Source: Pseudomonas fluorescens (GTDB lineage Bacteria; Pseudomonadota; Gammaproteobacteria; Pseudomonadales; Pseudomonadaceae). Taken from it: a stretch of 64,000 bases of DNA. This document shows, in pieces, positions 1-8,181 of the stretch. The position numbers and the translations under genes were made by a program. Numbering within the stretch: the first letter of the stretch is position 1; every line of letters starts with the position of its first letter. Below the pieces are notes generated by a model, which saw only the letters and a program-made list of their open reading frames with translations, searched no databases and was not told the DNA's origin. The DNA lies in NCBI RefSeq assembly GCF_902498065.1, contig NZ_CABVIR010000001.1:682001-746000 (forward strand), read 5' to 3'.

Positions 1-143
1 GTGGATGGAAAAAACCTGTGCCTTCTTCTCTTGCAAGACGGTGCCGCTGACGGAATCTGAATGAACACCGGGTGCGCCAAGACAACCTTTGGCCACCGCC
101 GATAAACTGCGGGCCGGAGCGGGATGAAGGAGAGGGCGGTTGT
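1..143. other. Left edge, no confident gene
   Basis: Two forward frames are open from the window edge (stops at 58-60 and 62-64), so this may be the 3' end of a gene that begins outside the window. Twenty codons are too few to identify it. The rest is the leader of the MerR gene, with a ribosome binding site (aagga) about 12 bases before its start. Confidence 0.3.
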
Positions 144-557
144 ATGTACATAGGTGAACTTGCCACGTTGTCGGGGTGCACTCCGAAAGCCATTCGTCTG
201 TATGAGCAACTGGGCCTGCTGACCCCCCAGCGCCGTGGCAGTTATCGGCTGTACACGGCTCATCACTTGACGCTGGTGCAGATGATCCGCAGCGCCCAAG
301 CGGTGGGGTTCAAACTGGGGGAGATGAGCGAGTTGCTCGCAGCCAAGAAACATCAGGCGCCATTTCCCCTGGCACTGGCCAATCAGGGCATCGAGCTCAA
401 GCGCCTGGAGTTGCAAGCGCAGATTCTCGCCTTGCAGAATCGGGAACAGCACCTGACGCAGTTGCAACAACAGATCAACCAGAAATTCGCCCCCACCTCG
501 TTGCCTGGCGTTGCGCCCGGTATCAGCGCGCCAACAGGTGCGCAAACGCCTGCTTGA
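144..557 (+). CDS. MerR family transcriptional regulator
   Basis: This is a 137-residue DNA-binding regulator. The N-terminus carries the MerR winged helix-turn-helix (YIGELATLSGC, then AIRLYEQLGLLTP and GSYRLY). A coiled-coil dimerisation helix follows at about residues 75-120, rich in Leu, Gln and Glu. The tail has no cysteine cluster of the metal-binding MerR type, so the inducer is not predictable. The ATG at 144 is preferred over an upstream start at 72 because it has an AAGGAG-like site and starts exactly at the domain. The 3' end overlaps the convergent SDR gene by 35 bases. The SDR is the obvious candidate target, but this is inference. Confidence 0.85.
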   Translation: MYIGELATLSGCTPKAIRLYEQLGLLTPQRRGSYRLYTAHHLTLVQMIRSAQAVGFKLGEMSELLAAKKHQAPFPLALANQGIELKRLELQAQILALQNREQHLTQLQQQINQKFAPTSLPGVAPGISAPTGAQTPA

Positions 558-1503
558 GGGCGTTCTGCGGCGAGCGCGGCTGGTAGCCCAGCTCGTTGAT
601 GGCCTTGTCGATGCAGTAAACCTGGCGCACTCCGTAAAACATCTGCACCTGGCTGAGCAGCAATTCGGCGGGCTGACCGGTGTACCGTGCCCGCTGTTCC
701 TGCAGCCAGGCGATCAGCAACAGCAAGGCTTTTGGTGCGCGGGGCGGCAGGCGAAAGCCGGGGCAAAGCGTGTTGAGCGCCTCGATCACCTCGGCCAGTG
801 ATGAAGCCTGCTGATTGGCTAATATGTAACGCTGGCCGGGGCGACCTTTTTCAGCCGCGCGGATCAGGCCATCGGCCACGTCGCGCACATCGACAAAGTT
901 AAAATAAAAGTTCGGGTCCAGCACCAGTTTGCGCGCCAGCACAGCCGCAAGAAATCCCATCGTGTCGGTAAGTCGCGTGGCATGAGGGCCAATGATTGCC
1001 GAGGGCAACACAGCGACCATTGGCAGGTCATAGGCCTGGGCGGTGTCCCAGGCGGCGCGTTCAGAGAGGATTTTTGAGAGGTAGTACGGGTTTTGCTGAT
1101 CGTTGTTCCAGCTGTTTTCATTTAGACGCTGACCGTTGTGGCCAACCGCTGCCACGGAGCTGACATAGACCACACGCTGGACTCCGGCCTCGGCGGCGGC
1201 ACGCAGTACATTACGCGTACCTTGCACGTTGACGTCGACGATCTCGGCGTGTGGATTCCTCGCCCAGTGTTTGAACACTGCCGCCACCTGGTACAGCACG
1301 TCCACCCCTTGCAGGGCCTGGCACAGTGAGTCAGGGTCTTGCAGTTCGGCGCGTACAATCTGGCAGTCGAGCCCGTTCAGGGCTGGGCTTCGGTTCGGGT
1401 CACGGACCCCGGCGCGCACTTGTTGCCCTCGGGCGAGTAGCGCCCGGACCAAGGTGTTGCCCAGATGCCCATTGGCTCCGGTGACCATCGATAGCGTATT
1501 CAT
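523..1503 (-). CDS. NAD-dependent epimerase/dehydratase-like extended SDR
   Basis: This 326-residue protein is an extended short-chain dehydrogenase/reductase. It opens with a Rossmann glycine motif (VTGANGHLGNTLVRALL, GxxGxxG type), and has the YVSSVAAVG strand and the catalytic YxxxK (YYLSKILSE, about residues 140-145). It resembles dihydroflavonol-4-reductase/epimerase-like oxidoreductases acting on a carbonyl or sugar substrate with NAD(P)H. The substrate cannot be read from sequence. Its 3' end overlaps the convergent MerR gene. A hydrophobic stretch near residue 260 (APKALLLLIAW) is common in this subfamily. Confidence 0.85.
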   Translation of the reverse strand: MNTLSMVTGANGHLGNTLVRALLARGQQVRAGVRDPNRSPALNGLDCQIVRAELQDPDSLCQALQGVDVLYQVAAVFKHWARNPHAEIVDVNVQGTRNVLRAAAEAGVQRVVYVSSVAAVGHNGQRLNENSWNNDQQNPYYLSKILSERAAWDTAQAYDLPMVAVLPSAIIGPHATRLTDTMGFLAAVLARKLVLDPNFYFNFVDVRDVADGLIRAAEKGRPGQRYILANQQASSLAEVIEALNTLCPGFRLPPRAPKALLLLIAWLQEQRARYTGQPAELLLSQVQMFYGVRQVYCIDKAINELGYQPRSPQNALKQAFAHLLAR

Positions 1504-1721
1504 GGATTGCCTTATTCGCCTGAGGGCGGAACCTGATTCAGATAAGGCAGGATGCGGGTTGCCCTAAGGGACAGAGTCAAGCGCTGGCCTCAGGCCCCAT
1601 CGTAGGTGACTGCACAGTGTCTTCACCGGCTCGCGGAACATTACAATTGAACAATAGGAAACAGGCGCCGAAACGCCTCATTGGCGACGCCGCTGACCTG
1701 CTTCCGTCCCTGGAGGGCTCA

Positions 1722-2315
1722 ATGCCGCCCATCACCACGCGCCTGGTGGCGCTGCTTGTTCTTTGCCTGACGCTTGAAGTGCCAGCCCAGGACGTCTGCC
1801 CGGCGGGTGAGAAACAGGTGTGCCTGGACGGCTGCATCTGCCTGCCAGATCTGGGACAGGTGTTCGGCCCCGTGCCTGATGACATCTACCAGATCGCGGC
1901 ACCTGCCCTGGCGCTATGGCTGACCCAGGCCCGCGCTCAAGCCGCCAGCGCCGGCATGCAACCCATTCCGTCGCACATCCGCGAGCAACTGCTGCGTTGG
2001 TACGACCCCGGCGTCCTTGATGCCGCGCACTACAAAGTCAGCGATAACGGCCAATTCACTGCAGCCACTGCCATGCTGCAAAACCCCGATGTCGGTGCCG
2101 TGACGCTGATCGACATCATCCTGTTTCGGGACGCTCAAACCGCCGAACAGAACATCGCGCTCTGGGCGCACGAGCTCAAGCATGTGCAGCAGTTTCAGGA
2201 GTGGGGGGTGGAAGGGTTTGCGCAGCGGTATACACAGGATTTCAATACGGTGGAGGCGCCGGCTTATGCCATACAGACTGAGGTCAGACGGTGGGTGCGA
2301 GAAGGGACTGACTGA
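1722..2315 (+). CDS. Exported DUF4157-like protein with HExxH motif
   Basis: This is a 197-residue protein with a signal peptide (MPPITTRLVALLVLCLTLEVPAQ). A Cys-rich segment follows (C26, C34, C38, C40). A late HELKH motif at residues 150-154 is followed by QQFQEWGVEGFAQRYTQDF. The arrangement resembles DUF4157 proteins, whose HExxH looks like a zinc-protease site, but peptidase activity is not established. The start at 1722 is chosen because it follows a TGGAGG site by five bases and begins at the signal peptide; a longer frame from 1617 adds 35 unconvincing residues. It is probably a periplasmic monocistronic gene. Confidence 0.65.
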   Translation: MPPITTRLVALLVLCLTLEVPAQDVCPAGEKQVCLDGCICLPDLGQVFGPVPDDIYQIAAPALALWLTQARAQAASAGMQPIPSHIREQLLRWYDPGVLDAAHYKVSDNGQFTAATAMLQNPDVGAVTLIDIILFRDAQTAEQNIALWAHELKHVQQFQEWGVEGFAQRYTQDFNTVEAPAYAIQTEVRRWVREGTD

Positions 2316-2429
2316 AGGGTCGTGTTCACGTGGCAAATGAAACTCAGCACGTCATCAATGACTTCCCCGCTGCACAAACGTAATCTCGGCAGTTCACTTC
2401 TCAAGATAAGAAAAAAACAGGAGTCATTG

Positions 2430-3356
2430 ATGCAACCGATCCGTCTCGGTCTGGTGGGCTACGGCAAGATTGCCCAGGATCAACACGTGCCAGCGATCAA
2501 CGCCAACCCCGCATTCCAGTTGGTCGCTGTCGCAACGCAAGGGCAGCCCTGCGTCGGGGTAGAGAACTTTGAGTCCCTGAGCGAGCTGCTTGAAAACGGC
2601 CCGCCTGTGGATGCGATTGCCTTTTGCACGCCGCCACAAGGACGATTCGCGCTGGTGCAACAGGCGCTGGCCGCCGGCAAACACGTGTTGGTGGAAAAGC
2701 CGCCGTGCGCCACCTTGGGTGAAGCAATGGCGTTGGTGGATCAGGTCGGCGAGCAAGGCGTCAGCGGCCTGTTCGCCTGGCATTCACGCTACGCGCCCGG
2801 CATCGAAGCCGCCCGTGACTGGCTGGCTACCCGTACCTTGCACAGCGTACAAATCGACTGGAAGGAAGACGTGCGCAAATGGCACCCCGGCCAGGCATGG
2901 ATCTGGCAACCCGGCGGCCTGGGCGTTTTCGATCCCGGCATCAATGCCTTGTCGATTGCCACCCATTTGCTGGCGCTGCCGCTGTTTGTCGAATCTGCCG
3001 AGCTGCGAGTCCCGAGCAATTGCCAGTCGCCTATCGCCGCGTCCATCAAAATGTCTGACGCGCGTCACCTCGACGTCCGCGCGGAGTTTGATTTTGACCA
3101 CGGCCATGACGAACTCTGGAGCATCGAGATTCGCTGCACCGAAGGCATCCTGCGACTGGACAACGGTGGCGCACTGTTGAGTATCGACGGCGTGCGCCAG
3201 GCCGTATCGGAGGAGGGCGAGTACGCCGCGGTCTATCGACATTTTCAACAGCTGATTGGCGACAAGGTCAGTGACCTGGATCTCCAGCCGCTGCGCCTTG
3301 TTGCCGACAGCTTTTTTGTCGGGAGTCGGACGTCGGTTGAGCCGTTCTACGATTAG
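2430..3356 (+). CDS. gal: D-galactose 1-dehydrogenase (Gfo/Idh/MocA family)
   Basis: This 308-residue oxidoreductase has an N-terminal Rossmann fold (IRLGLVGYGKIAQDQHVPAI) and the family motif HVLVEKPPCATL, whose EKP lysine is the Gfo/Idh/MocA catalytic or substrate residue. The protein closely resembles the galactose dehydrogenase described from P. fluorescens, which oxidises D-galactose to galactono-lactone with NAD(P) in the De Ley-Doudoroff pathway. Identity rests on recalled similarity. The ATG at 2430 has a CAGGAG site and starts exactly at the fold. No other galactose genes are next to it. The stop overlaps that of the convergent Lrp gene by four bases. Confidence 0.8.
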   Translation: MQPIRLGLVGYGKIAQDQHVPAINANPAFQLVAVATQGQPCVGVENFESLSELLENGPPVDAIAFCTPPQGRFALVQQALAAGKHVLVEKPPCATLGEAMALVDQVGEQGVSGLFAWHSRYAPGIEAARDWLATRTLHSVQIDWKEDVRKWHPGQAWIWQPGGLGVFDPGINALSIATHLLALPLFVESAELRVPSNCQSPIAASIKMSDARHLDVRAEFDFDHGHDELWSIEIRCTEGILRLDNGGALLSIDGVRQAVSEEGEYAAVYRHFQQLIGDKVSDLDLQPLRLVADSFFVGSRTSVEPFYD

Positions 3357-3844
3357 TGCCCTGGCACACTCGGTACATCCAGCCCGACTTTCACACGGTC
3401 CAGCGCCACGATGGTCTTGAACCAGGTCACGTTGGCATTCTCGGCAAACAATCGCCGCGCCAACGCCTGGTATTCCTGCATGCTGGCAACGGTTAGCACC
3501 AGGACAAAATCCACTTCGCCGGTGACGTAGTAGCACTGCTGAACTTCAGGCACCGCGAAGTGTGCCTTCATCGCCTCCAGTGCCTCGATGCTCGTGCGCT
3601 CGGCCATCACTTCCACAATGATCGTGATCGGCCGTCCTACGGCCGTGGGGTCGACGATGGCGACATTGCCCGTGATGACGCCCCTTTCTTCCATGCGCTT
3701 GATGCGGCGCTGCACGGCGGCCGTGGACAGATTGACCTGCTCGGCCATCAGGCGCAGCGGAGTGGTGTTGTCGCGCTGGACGAGGTCCAGGATGGCACGG
3801 TCGAATTTGTCCAGTGGTTCAGAGGCAGCGTCGTGTTTTGCCAT
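3353..3844 (-). CDS. Lrp/AsnC family transcriptional regulator
   Basis: This is a 163-residue regulator. Residues 10-70 form the AsnC-type helix-turn-helix (LDKFDRAILDLVQRD, AEQVNLSTAAVQRRIKRMEERGVI). The remainder is the alpha/beta RAM ligand-binding domain (YYVTGEVDFVLVLTVASMQEY). Family members bind amino acids or other small metabolites and form octamers. It is divergent from the lactate-permease-family transporter, which is the likely target. A 15-base palindrome lies 11 bases upstream of its start. Confidence 0.9.
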   Translation of the reverse strand: MAKHDAASEPLDKFDRAILDLVQRDNTTPLRLMAEQVNLSTAAVQRRIKRMEERGVITGNVAIVDPTAVGRPITIIVEVMAERTSIEALEAMKAHFAVPEVQQCYYVTGEVDFVLVLTVASMQEYQALARRLFAENANVTWFKTIVALDRVKVGLDVPSVPGH

Positions 3845-3854
3845 GTCAGGCTCG

Positions 3855-3869
3855 CGAGAAATTTTCTCG
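3855..3869. promoter_or_regulatory. Palindrome in the Lrp/permease intergenic region
   Basis: cgagaaattttctcg is a perfect 15-base palindrome with an AT-rich core, placed in the divergent promoter region between the Lrp-type regulator and the permease. Lrp/AsnC proteins favour such AT-centred palindromes, so this is a candidate operator. Function is inferred. Confidence 0.45.
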
Positions 3870-3974
3870 AAAACTACCAGAAAACTGCGGCCCTTTATCT
3901 AGCCGTGCGAAATATTATCTTGCCTGCAAACGGCTCTCGCCGCCTTGATCGGGAATTCACACAGGATAATTGGC

Positions 3975-5435
3975 ATGCTCGCACTGTTTCATCTTTCCCC
4001 TGTCCTGTTGGTCACCGCCATGCTCGTCGTGCTGCGCCGGCCGCCCGTTCACGCGGCCATCGCCGGGACTCTCCTCGTCGTGGTGCTCTGGCTCGCCGGC
4101 GCCGCCGATGCGTGGCAGCCGAGCAGTATGGTGGCCGCCGCTCAAGATACCGCCGTGCTGTTTGCCAGCACGGCTTTCGTGATTGTGCCGGGTCTGGCCT
4201 TCGTGATTTTTATCGAGCGCCTGGGTGTCAACCTGGCGCTTAGCCAATGGGTGCGTTCACTGGGTTTGCGCCGCGGCGATCAAGTGGCGTTCATCGTTCT
4301 CGGGCTAGCACCGTTGCTGGAAGCGATGACCGGTTTCGGCGTGTCATTGATCGCAACGGTGCCTCTGCTACTCAGCCTCTTCGAGCGCCGGGTCGCGCTG
4401 CGCATTGCGCTGGCCGGCATGGCGATCATGCCGTGGGGAACGCTGGGCCTGGCAACGGTCATTGGCGCCTCGCTGGCTCACCTGGACGCCGCCGCGCTGG
4501 CGTCGACCTCGGCACTCACCAGCGCACCGGTTTTTTTCGCCCTCAGTGCGATGGCGCTCTATCTGGCAGGCGTTCGTGAGCCCCGGGAGTGGAGGGCGCT
4601 GGGCGTTTTCTGGCTGCTGTTTGTGGGTGTGCTTTACAGTGCCAGTCGATGGTTGGGGCCGGAAGTGGCCGGCGTTGCCGCGGGCCTGGTGACGGCCGTT
4701 GCAGTGCTATCTGCCGGACTGTGGCGCCTGCGCCGCAGCGATGGCGTGCGCGGTGCGGTGCAATGGCCGCGTCAGGCCTGGCCGTATCTGTTGCTGATTG
4801 TCTACATCGTCGCGCTGAAGATGGCGTGGACGATCACCGCGTGGCAAGACGGCTGGGTCGTACAGGGTGCCCAAGTGTCCTGGAAGCCACTGGCCTCACC
4901 GGGCCTGGCATTGATTCTGGTGCTGATCGGACTCGGATTTCATACGCGCAACACACCACGTCAGACTGCGCCCGACATCAGCGTGCTCGCTGCGTTGGCG
5001 ACGCGCGCGAAGCGGCCATTGCTGACCATTTTCTTCTTCCTCGCGATGTCGCAGATGATGGTGAAAGCCGGTTTCCTGGCGGGTTTGATGCAACTGCTGG
5101 CGGGCCTGTCGCCCACCGCCGCCACCTCGATGGTGGCCCTGTTTGGTGCGTTGTCAGGCTACATGACGGGGTCGAATGTGGGCGGCAACGCGATCTTCAT
5201 GCCGGCTATCGCAATGTTGCCCGAACCCTCTCGACTATTGCTGGCGGCGGTACAGAACAGCGCGGCAGGGCATGCCGCACTGGGCTCGCTGTCGATCGTC
5301 ATGCTGATCCTGGGGCTCGCGAAAACCCAGGCCACGGAAGAGGGCGACCTGGTAAGGTTTGGCTTCGCGCTGGTCTGCCTCAATACGGCGTTGGTCGTGT
5401 TGGGTGCAGGGGTGCTGAGTGGATGGTTTGGATAG
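3975..5435 (+). CDS. L-lactate permease (LctP) family transporter
   Basis: This is a 486-residue very hydrophobic inner-membrane protein with roughly 12 membrane segments. The segment LAPLLEAMTGFGVSLIATVPLLL contains the EAxTGFG signature of the LctP family (TC 2.A.14), and a second similar re-entrant region is at GYMTGSNVGGNAIFMPAI. The family imports lactate or glycolate with protons; this protein is shorter than classical LctP (about 550 residues), so the substrate may be another organic acid. The ATG at 3975 follows an AGGAT site. The gene is divergent from an Lrp regulator. The exact substrate is unknown. Confidence 0.8.
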   Translation: MLALFHLSPVLLVTAMLVVLRRPPVHAAIAGTLLVVVLWLAGAADAWQPSSMVAAAQDTAVLFASTAFVIVPGLAFVIFIERLGVNLALSQWVRSLGLRRGDQVAFIVLGLAPLLEAMTGFGVSLIATVPLLLSLFERRVALRIALAGMAIMPWGTLGLATVIGASLAHLDAAALASTSALTSAPVFFALSAMALYLAGVREPREWRALGVFWLLFVGVLYSASRWLGPEVAGVAAGLVTAVAVLSAGLWRLRRSDGVRGAVQWPRQAWPYLLLIVYIVALKMAWTITAWQDGWVVQGAQVSWKPLASPGLALILVLIGLGFHTRNTPRQTAPDISVLAALATRAKRPLLTIFFFLAMSQMMVKAGFLAGLMQLLAGLSPTAATSMVALFGALSGYMTGSNVGGNAIFMPAIAMLPEPSRLLLAAVQNSAAGHAALGSLSIVMLILGLAKTQATEEGDLVRFGFALVCLNTALVVLGAGVLSGWFG

Positions 5436-5470
5436 CATTGCCTGGGTGCGCTAGCTGAGTTCGAAAGTGC

Positions 5471-5926
5471 TCAGGCAAATGCAGCTTCGACAAACTCTTC
5501 CAGCGCCTTGGCTTCCAGAATCTCGATAGAGAAGTGCCCGAAGCGCTTGGGTAGCCAGATGATGCGTGCTCCGGATGGGGATTGCAGGTTCGCGCGGGCC
5601 AAGGGCTTGCCGTTTTCGTCTTCCGGTTGAACACCCGCAGCCATCAATTCGTCATAGGCCGTCTCGATGTCCGGTGTCGAGTAGCAATGGCGATAAATCA
5701 TCCCCTCGCCCGAAGAGTCCAGCAGCGCCTTCAGATTCCCCGCCAACGGCTGGACCAACATGAAACGCTCTTGGCCGATCAGCGCAATCGCATAGCGCAC
5801 ATGCAGGCCACCGCGCTCCCAGACGAGTGTTTTGGAGATCCTGGCTTTCAGTATCTGTGCGTAGTAATCACAGGCTTCTTCGAGATTATTGACCAGTACA
5901 TCGACGTGACTGAACTTCAGATCCAT
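5471..5926 (-). CDS. VOC (glyoxalase/bleomycin resistance-like) family protein
   Basis: This 151-residue protein is made of two beta-alpha-beta-beta-beta VOC half-modules. The first runs from MDLKFSHVDVLVNNLEEACDYYAQIL and the second from HCYSTPDIETAYDELMAAGVQPED to SIEILE. Such proteins bind a metal using His and Glu (H8 and E145 are candidates) and act as isomerases, dioxygenases or antibiotic-binding proteins. The substrate is not predictable. The ATG at 5926 is preferred because an AAGGAGG site lies seven bases upstream; a longer frame adds Arg-rich residues without similarity. Confidence 0.8.
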   Translation of the reverse strand: MDLKFSHVDVLVNNLEEACDYYAQILKARISKTLVWERGGLHVRYAIALIGQERFMLVQPLAGNLKALLDSSGEGMIYRHCYSTPDIETAYDELMAAGVQPEDENGKPLARANLQSPSGARIIWLPKRFGHFSIEILEAKALEEFVEAAFA

Positions 5927-6120
5927 TGCATGCCTCCTTGCGAACTGACGCCCATGGTAACGACCGCGCCTTCGGAATTCGATGGTATTCATGAAAAGTC
6001 GCCCGAGAGATGCGCGACCAGTGACGACGAGCGTCTGCTTTTGCCAGTGGCTGCTTGTCGAAATGACTTAGGATAATCGAAGGCTGGAATGGAACCTCTC
6101 GACTAAAGGGTGCGACATTT

Positions 6121-6558
6121 ATGGAAAACCCGTTTGCTCAGATCAACGAGCGTTTGAACAAGCGCCGTTTTACGGTAGCGGACAACGCCCAAGGGCTATC
6201 CGGTGCAGGCACTGTATTTCTTTACCATGTCGAGGAGGATGCCATTTCGGGCACTTACCAAGGCGGCCGGATTCGCATCGGGCATCAAGTCGGGCGCATA
6301 ACGGGGCCCGATACTATAGAGCTTCTTTTTCAGTGCCTGACTACGCAAGGGGAGATGCTTGCAGGCTGGTCGCGTGGCAAGGTGGGCGTTGACCACGCGG
6401 GGCGTACCACCCTGGCGTTCGTATGGGGTTGGTTGTCGGGCGCGACGGGCGGAGGGGAGTCTAGTTACGTCGAGCTTGTCAGTGCGGCAGCTCCGCAGAT
6501 CCTGGAACCCGCCTCGTCATTAGTGTCTAAAGTACAAAGCGATATCCCGCCACTCTGA
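6121..6558 (+). CDS. Small conserved beta-rich protein, function unknown
   Basis: This is a 145-residue protein without signal peptide or membrane segment. The core (GTVFLYHVEEDAISGTYQGG, then GEMLAGWSRGKV and LAFVWGWLSG) has alternating short strands and glycine turns, like a small lipocalin-like barrel. The YQGG and GESxYVE features resemble a widespread small family sometimes mislabelled N-acetylglutamate synthase. I do not assign a function. The next gene begins 11 bases after the stop, so the two may be cotranscribed. Confidence 0.6.
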   Translation: MENPFAQINERLNKRRFTVADNAQGLSGAGTVFLYHVEEDAISGTYQGGRIRIGHQVGRITGPDTIELLFQCLTTQGEMLAGWSRGKVGVDHAGRTTLAFVWGWLSGATGGGESSYVELVSAAAPQILEPASSLVSKVQSDIPPL

Positions 6559-6569
6559 AGGAACGACTC

Positions 6570-7040
6570 ATGCACAGATTTCGCAGATTGATTGCCGCCG
6601 TTACATGTCTTGCGCTGGTCAGCGGCACAGCGACTGCATTAGCCGACCCCGGCAATGGAAAGGGCCAGGGAAACGGCAAGGGATATCCGCAGAACAGCCA
6701 GGTCCATGGCAATCAGGGAGGGCAGGGAGGCCAAGGCAAAAACGCCGGGGGCGGAGATTGGAGTCATGGCCCACGTATCGATCGGGGAGGCATTCTCGGG
6801 ATCGTTGGCGGCTACAGGGACTACTGGAGTCCTGGTCCTGCCTTGCCGCCCGGCATTCAGAAAAACCTCGCTCGAGGCAAACCTCTACCACCCGGCATTG
6901 CGAAAAAACTGGACGGTCGGTTGATCGGCCGGCTGCCGCATTATGACGGATACGAATGGCAGCAAGCGGGCACCGATTTGATACTGGTCGCGTTGGCAAC
7001 CGGGCTCATCTATGAAGTGCTCAACGGCGCCTTTGATTAA
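6570..7040 (+). CDS. CigR-like exported glycine-rich protein
   Basis: This is a 156-residue exported protein. A signal peptide (LIAAVTCLALVSGTATALA) precedes a low-complexity Gly/Asn/Gln region to about residue 75. A conserved C-terminal module follows, with the repeated motif LPPGIQKNLARGKPLPPGIAKKL and a final hydrophobic segment (DLILVALATGLIYEVLNG). That double LPPGIxK motif is typical of the CigR/RcnB-like family; CigR in Salmonella is an anti-virulence regulator, but the function here is unknown. The start follows a TGAAGGA site. It sits 11 bases after the preceding small gene. Confidence 0.7.
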   Translation: MHRFRRLIAAVTCLALVSGTATALADPGNGKGQGNGKGYPQNSQVHGNQGGQGGQGKNAGGGDWSHGPRIDRGGILGIVGGYRDYWSPGPALPPGIQKNLARGKPLPPGIAKKLDGRLIGRLPHYDGYEWQQAGTDLILVALATGLIYEVLNGAFD

Positions 7041-7168
7041 TGCCTGAACGGCGGATTGGGGTGATTTTTCCAGCGGCGCGCTGATTGCATTCCATCTGTC
7101 GCATGACTTGAACTGTCGGGGGGCAAATGCGTCTGAATGTACGCGATATCAATCCTACGGAAGCAATC

Positions 7169-7636
7169 ATGCTTTTTAAGAACAAGAGTCTCGTTGCTGT
7201 CATGTCATGCGCCATGATGCTTGCAGCCGCCCCCTTACTCCCAGCTGACCTCTCTATCATGAACGCCGCCTATGCGAAGGGTGGTGGTGGTGGTGGTGGT
7301 GGTGGTGGTGGTGGAAACGGCGGTGGCCATGGCGGCGGTACAGGTGGTGGTCACAGCGGTTCCGATCACGGCAGCGCTAACAGTAACGGCCGTGGTAATG
7401 GGCTGAGCAGCGATCATGCCGGCAAGTCTGTTCGTGACCGTGGCGAAAGCGGAAACCACTACGGCAATGATCGCAATGGTGAGCGCGGTCATGGGGTCAC
7501 GACTTCGGGCATCGCCAATTCCAAAGATACGCGCGGCGTGACCAAAGCCACTGCAATTTCGACCTCGACGCCAGGGGACCACAACACGAAAGGGTTGAGT
7601 AAAGCCGGAACGTCGGTTTCAAAGAAATCGCACTGA
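7169..7636 (+). CDS. Exported glycine-rich hypothetical protein
   Basis: This is a 155-residue protein with a long signal sequence (MLFKNKSLVAVMSCAMMLAAAPLLP, cleavage probably after AYA). A run of 12 glycines follows, then a Gly/His/Ser/Asn-rich region of low complexity and a Thr/Ser/Lys-rich tail. No domain is recognisable; it is probably disordered in the periplasm or outside the cell. The ATG at 7169 is preferred over 7127 because of the ACGGAAG site and the signal peptide. The glycine run is encoded by a nearly pure GGT microsatellite. Confidence 0.6.
   Translation: MLFKNKSLVAVMSCAMMLAAAPLLPADLSIMNAAYAKGGGGGGGGGGGGNGGGHGGGTGGGHSGSDHGSANSNGRGNGLSSDHAGKSVRDRGESGNHYGNDRNGERGHGVTTSGIANSKDTRGVTKATAISTSTPGDHNTKGLSKAGTSVSKKSH
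7280..7315 (+). repeat. GGT trinucleotide microsatellite (11 GGT + GGA)
   Basis: Twelve consecutive glycine codons, eleven of them GGT, lie inside the exported glycine-rich gene directly after the signal peptide. A pure triplet run of this kind is prone to slippage. Changes in unit number keep the frame and alter only linker length. Confidence 0.95.
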
Positions 7637-7667
7637 TCAGCGTTACTCCCAGCACGCAACCCTGAAC

Positions 7668-7697
7668 AAAACGGGCGCCCGACAAGGCGCCCGTTTT
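7668..7697. terminator. Bidirectional rho-independent terminator
   Basis: A 12-base stem (aaaacgggcgcc / ggcgcccgtttt) with a six-base loop is flanked by A and T runs on either side. It lies between the convergent glycine-rich gene and the GFA gene and can serve both. Confidence 0.9.
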
Positions 7698-7717
7698 CAT
7701 TGACACCGGTGTCAGCG

Positions 7718-8152
7718 CTATTCGTCCATGCGGATCCCCGATCCTCCCAGTTCGTTGGGGACATCCTTCAGCTTCGGCAAACCATCCTTGATACGCAGCA
7801 CGCTCTCCTGATAGTGCACGTGAAGGTCTGGCGAATATGCGAGATCCGGGATGATCGCGGCATACACATCGATCAGCCCCATCCCGGGGTGTTCGGTGAA
7901 GAGGTGCCCGCCGCACGTCTTGCACCACTTACGGTAACTCTGCGGTGTCTTGTTGTAGGTGCCGATGTTGTCAGCCCCCCGAGTCACTTGCACCGCCTCG
8001 GGTTTCCACAGCGTGAAGGCATTGACCGGTCCGGCTGACCAATGCCGGCACGACTCGCAATGGCAATAGCCCATCCCGACCGGCTCGCCGCTGACGGTGA
8101 GTTCGACCGCGCCGCAAAAACAACTGCCCTTGTAAGACCGTTCAATGTTCAT
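7718..8152 (-). CDS. GFA family (glutathione-dependent formaldehyde-activating-like) protein
   Basis: This 144-residue protein has the zinc-binding cysteine pattern of the GFA/CENP-V fold: GSCFCGAVEL, GYCHCESCRHWSAGP and KWCKTCGGHLF, i.e. CxC, CxxC and CxxC groups. GFA of Paracoccus accelerates formaldehyde addition to glutathione, but most homologues have unknown substrates. The ATG at 8152 follows an AAGGAG site. It is 29 bases downstream of the nitrilase and likely in one operon with it. Confidence 0.88.
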   Translation of the reverse strand: MNIERSYKGSCFCGAVELTVSGEPVGMGYCHCESCRHWSAGPVNAFTLWKPEAVQVTRGADNIGTYNKTPQSYRKWCKTCGGHLFTEHPGMGLIDVYAAIIPDLAYSPDLHVHYQESVLRIKDGLPKLKDVPNELGGSGIRMDE

Positions 8153-8181
8153 GGCGTTGCTCCTTGATCGCTGGTTAGCCT

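Noticed and set aside
3560-4243. A 227-codon plus-strand frame across the Lrp gene and its promoter
   Set aside because: It is antisense to the Lrp regulator and enters the permease gene in another frame; no domain is present.
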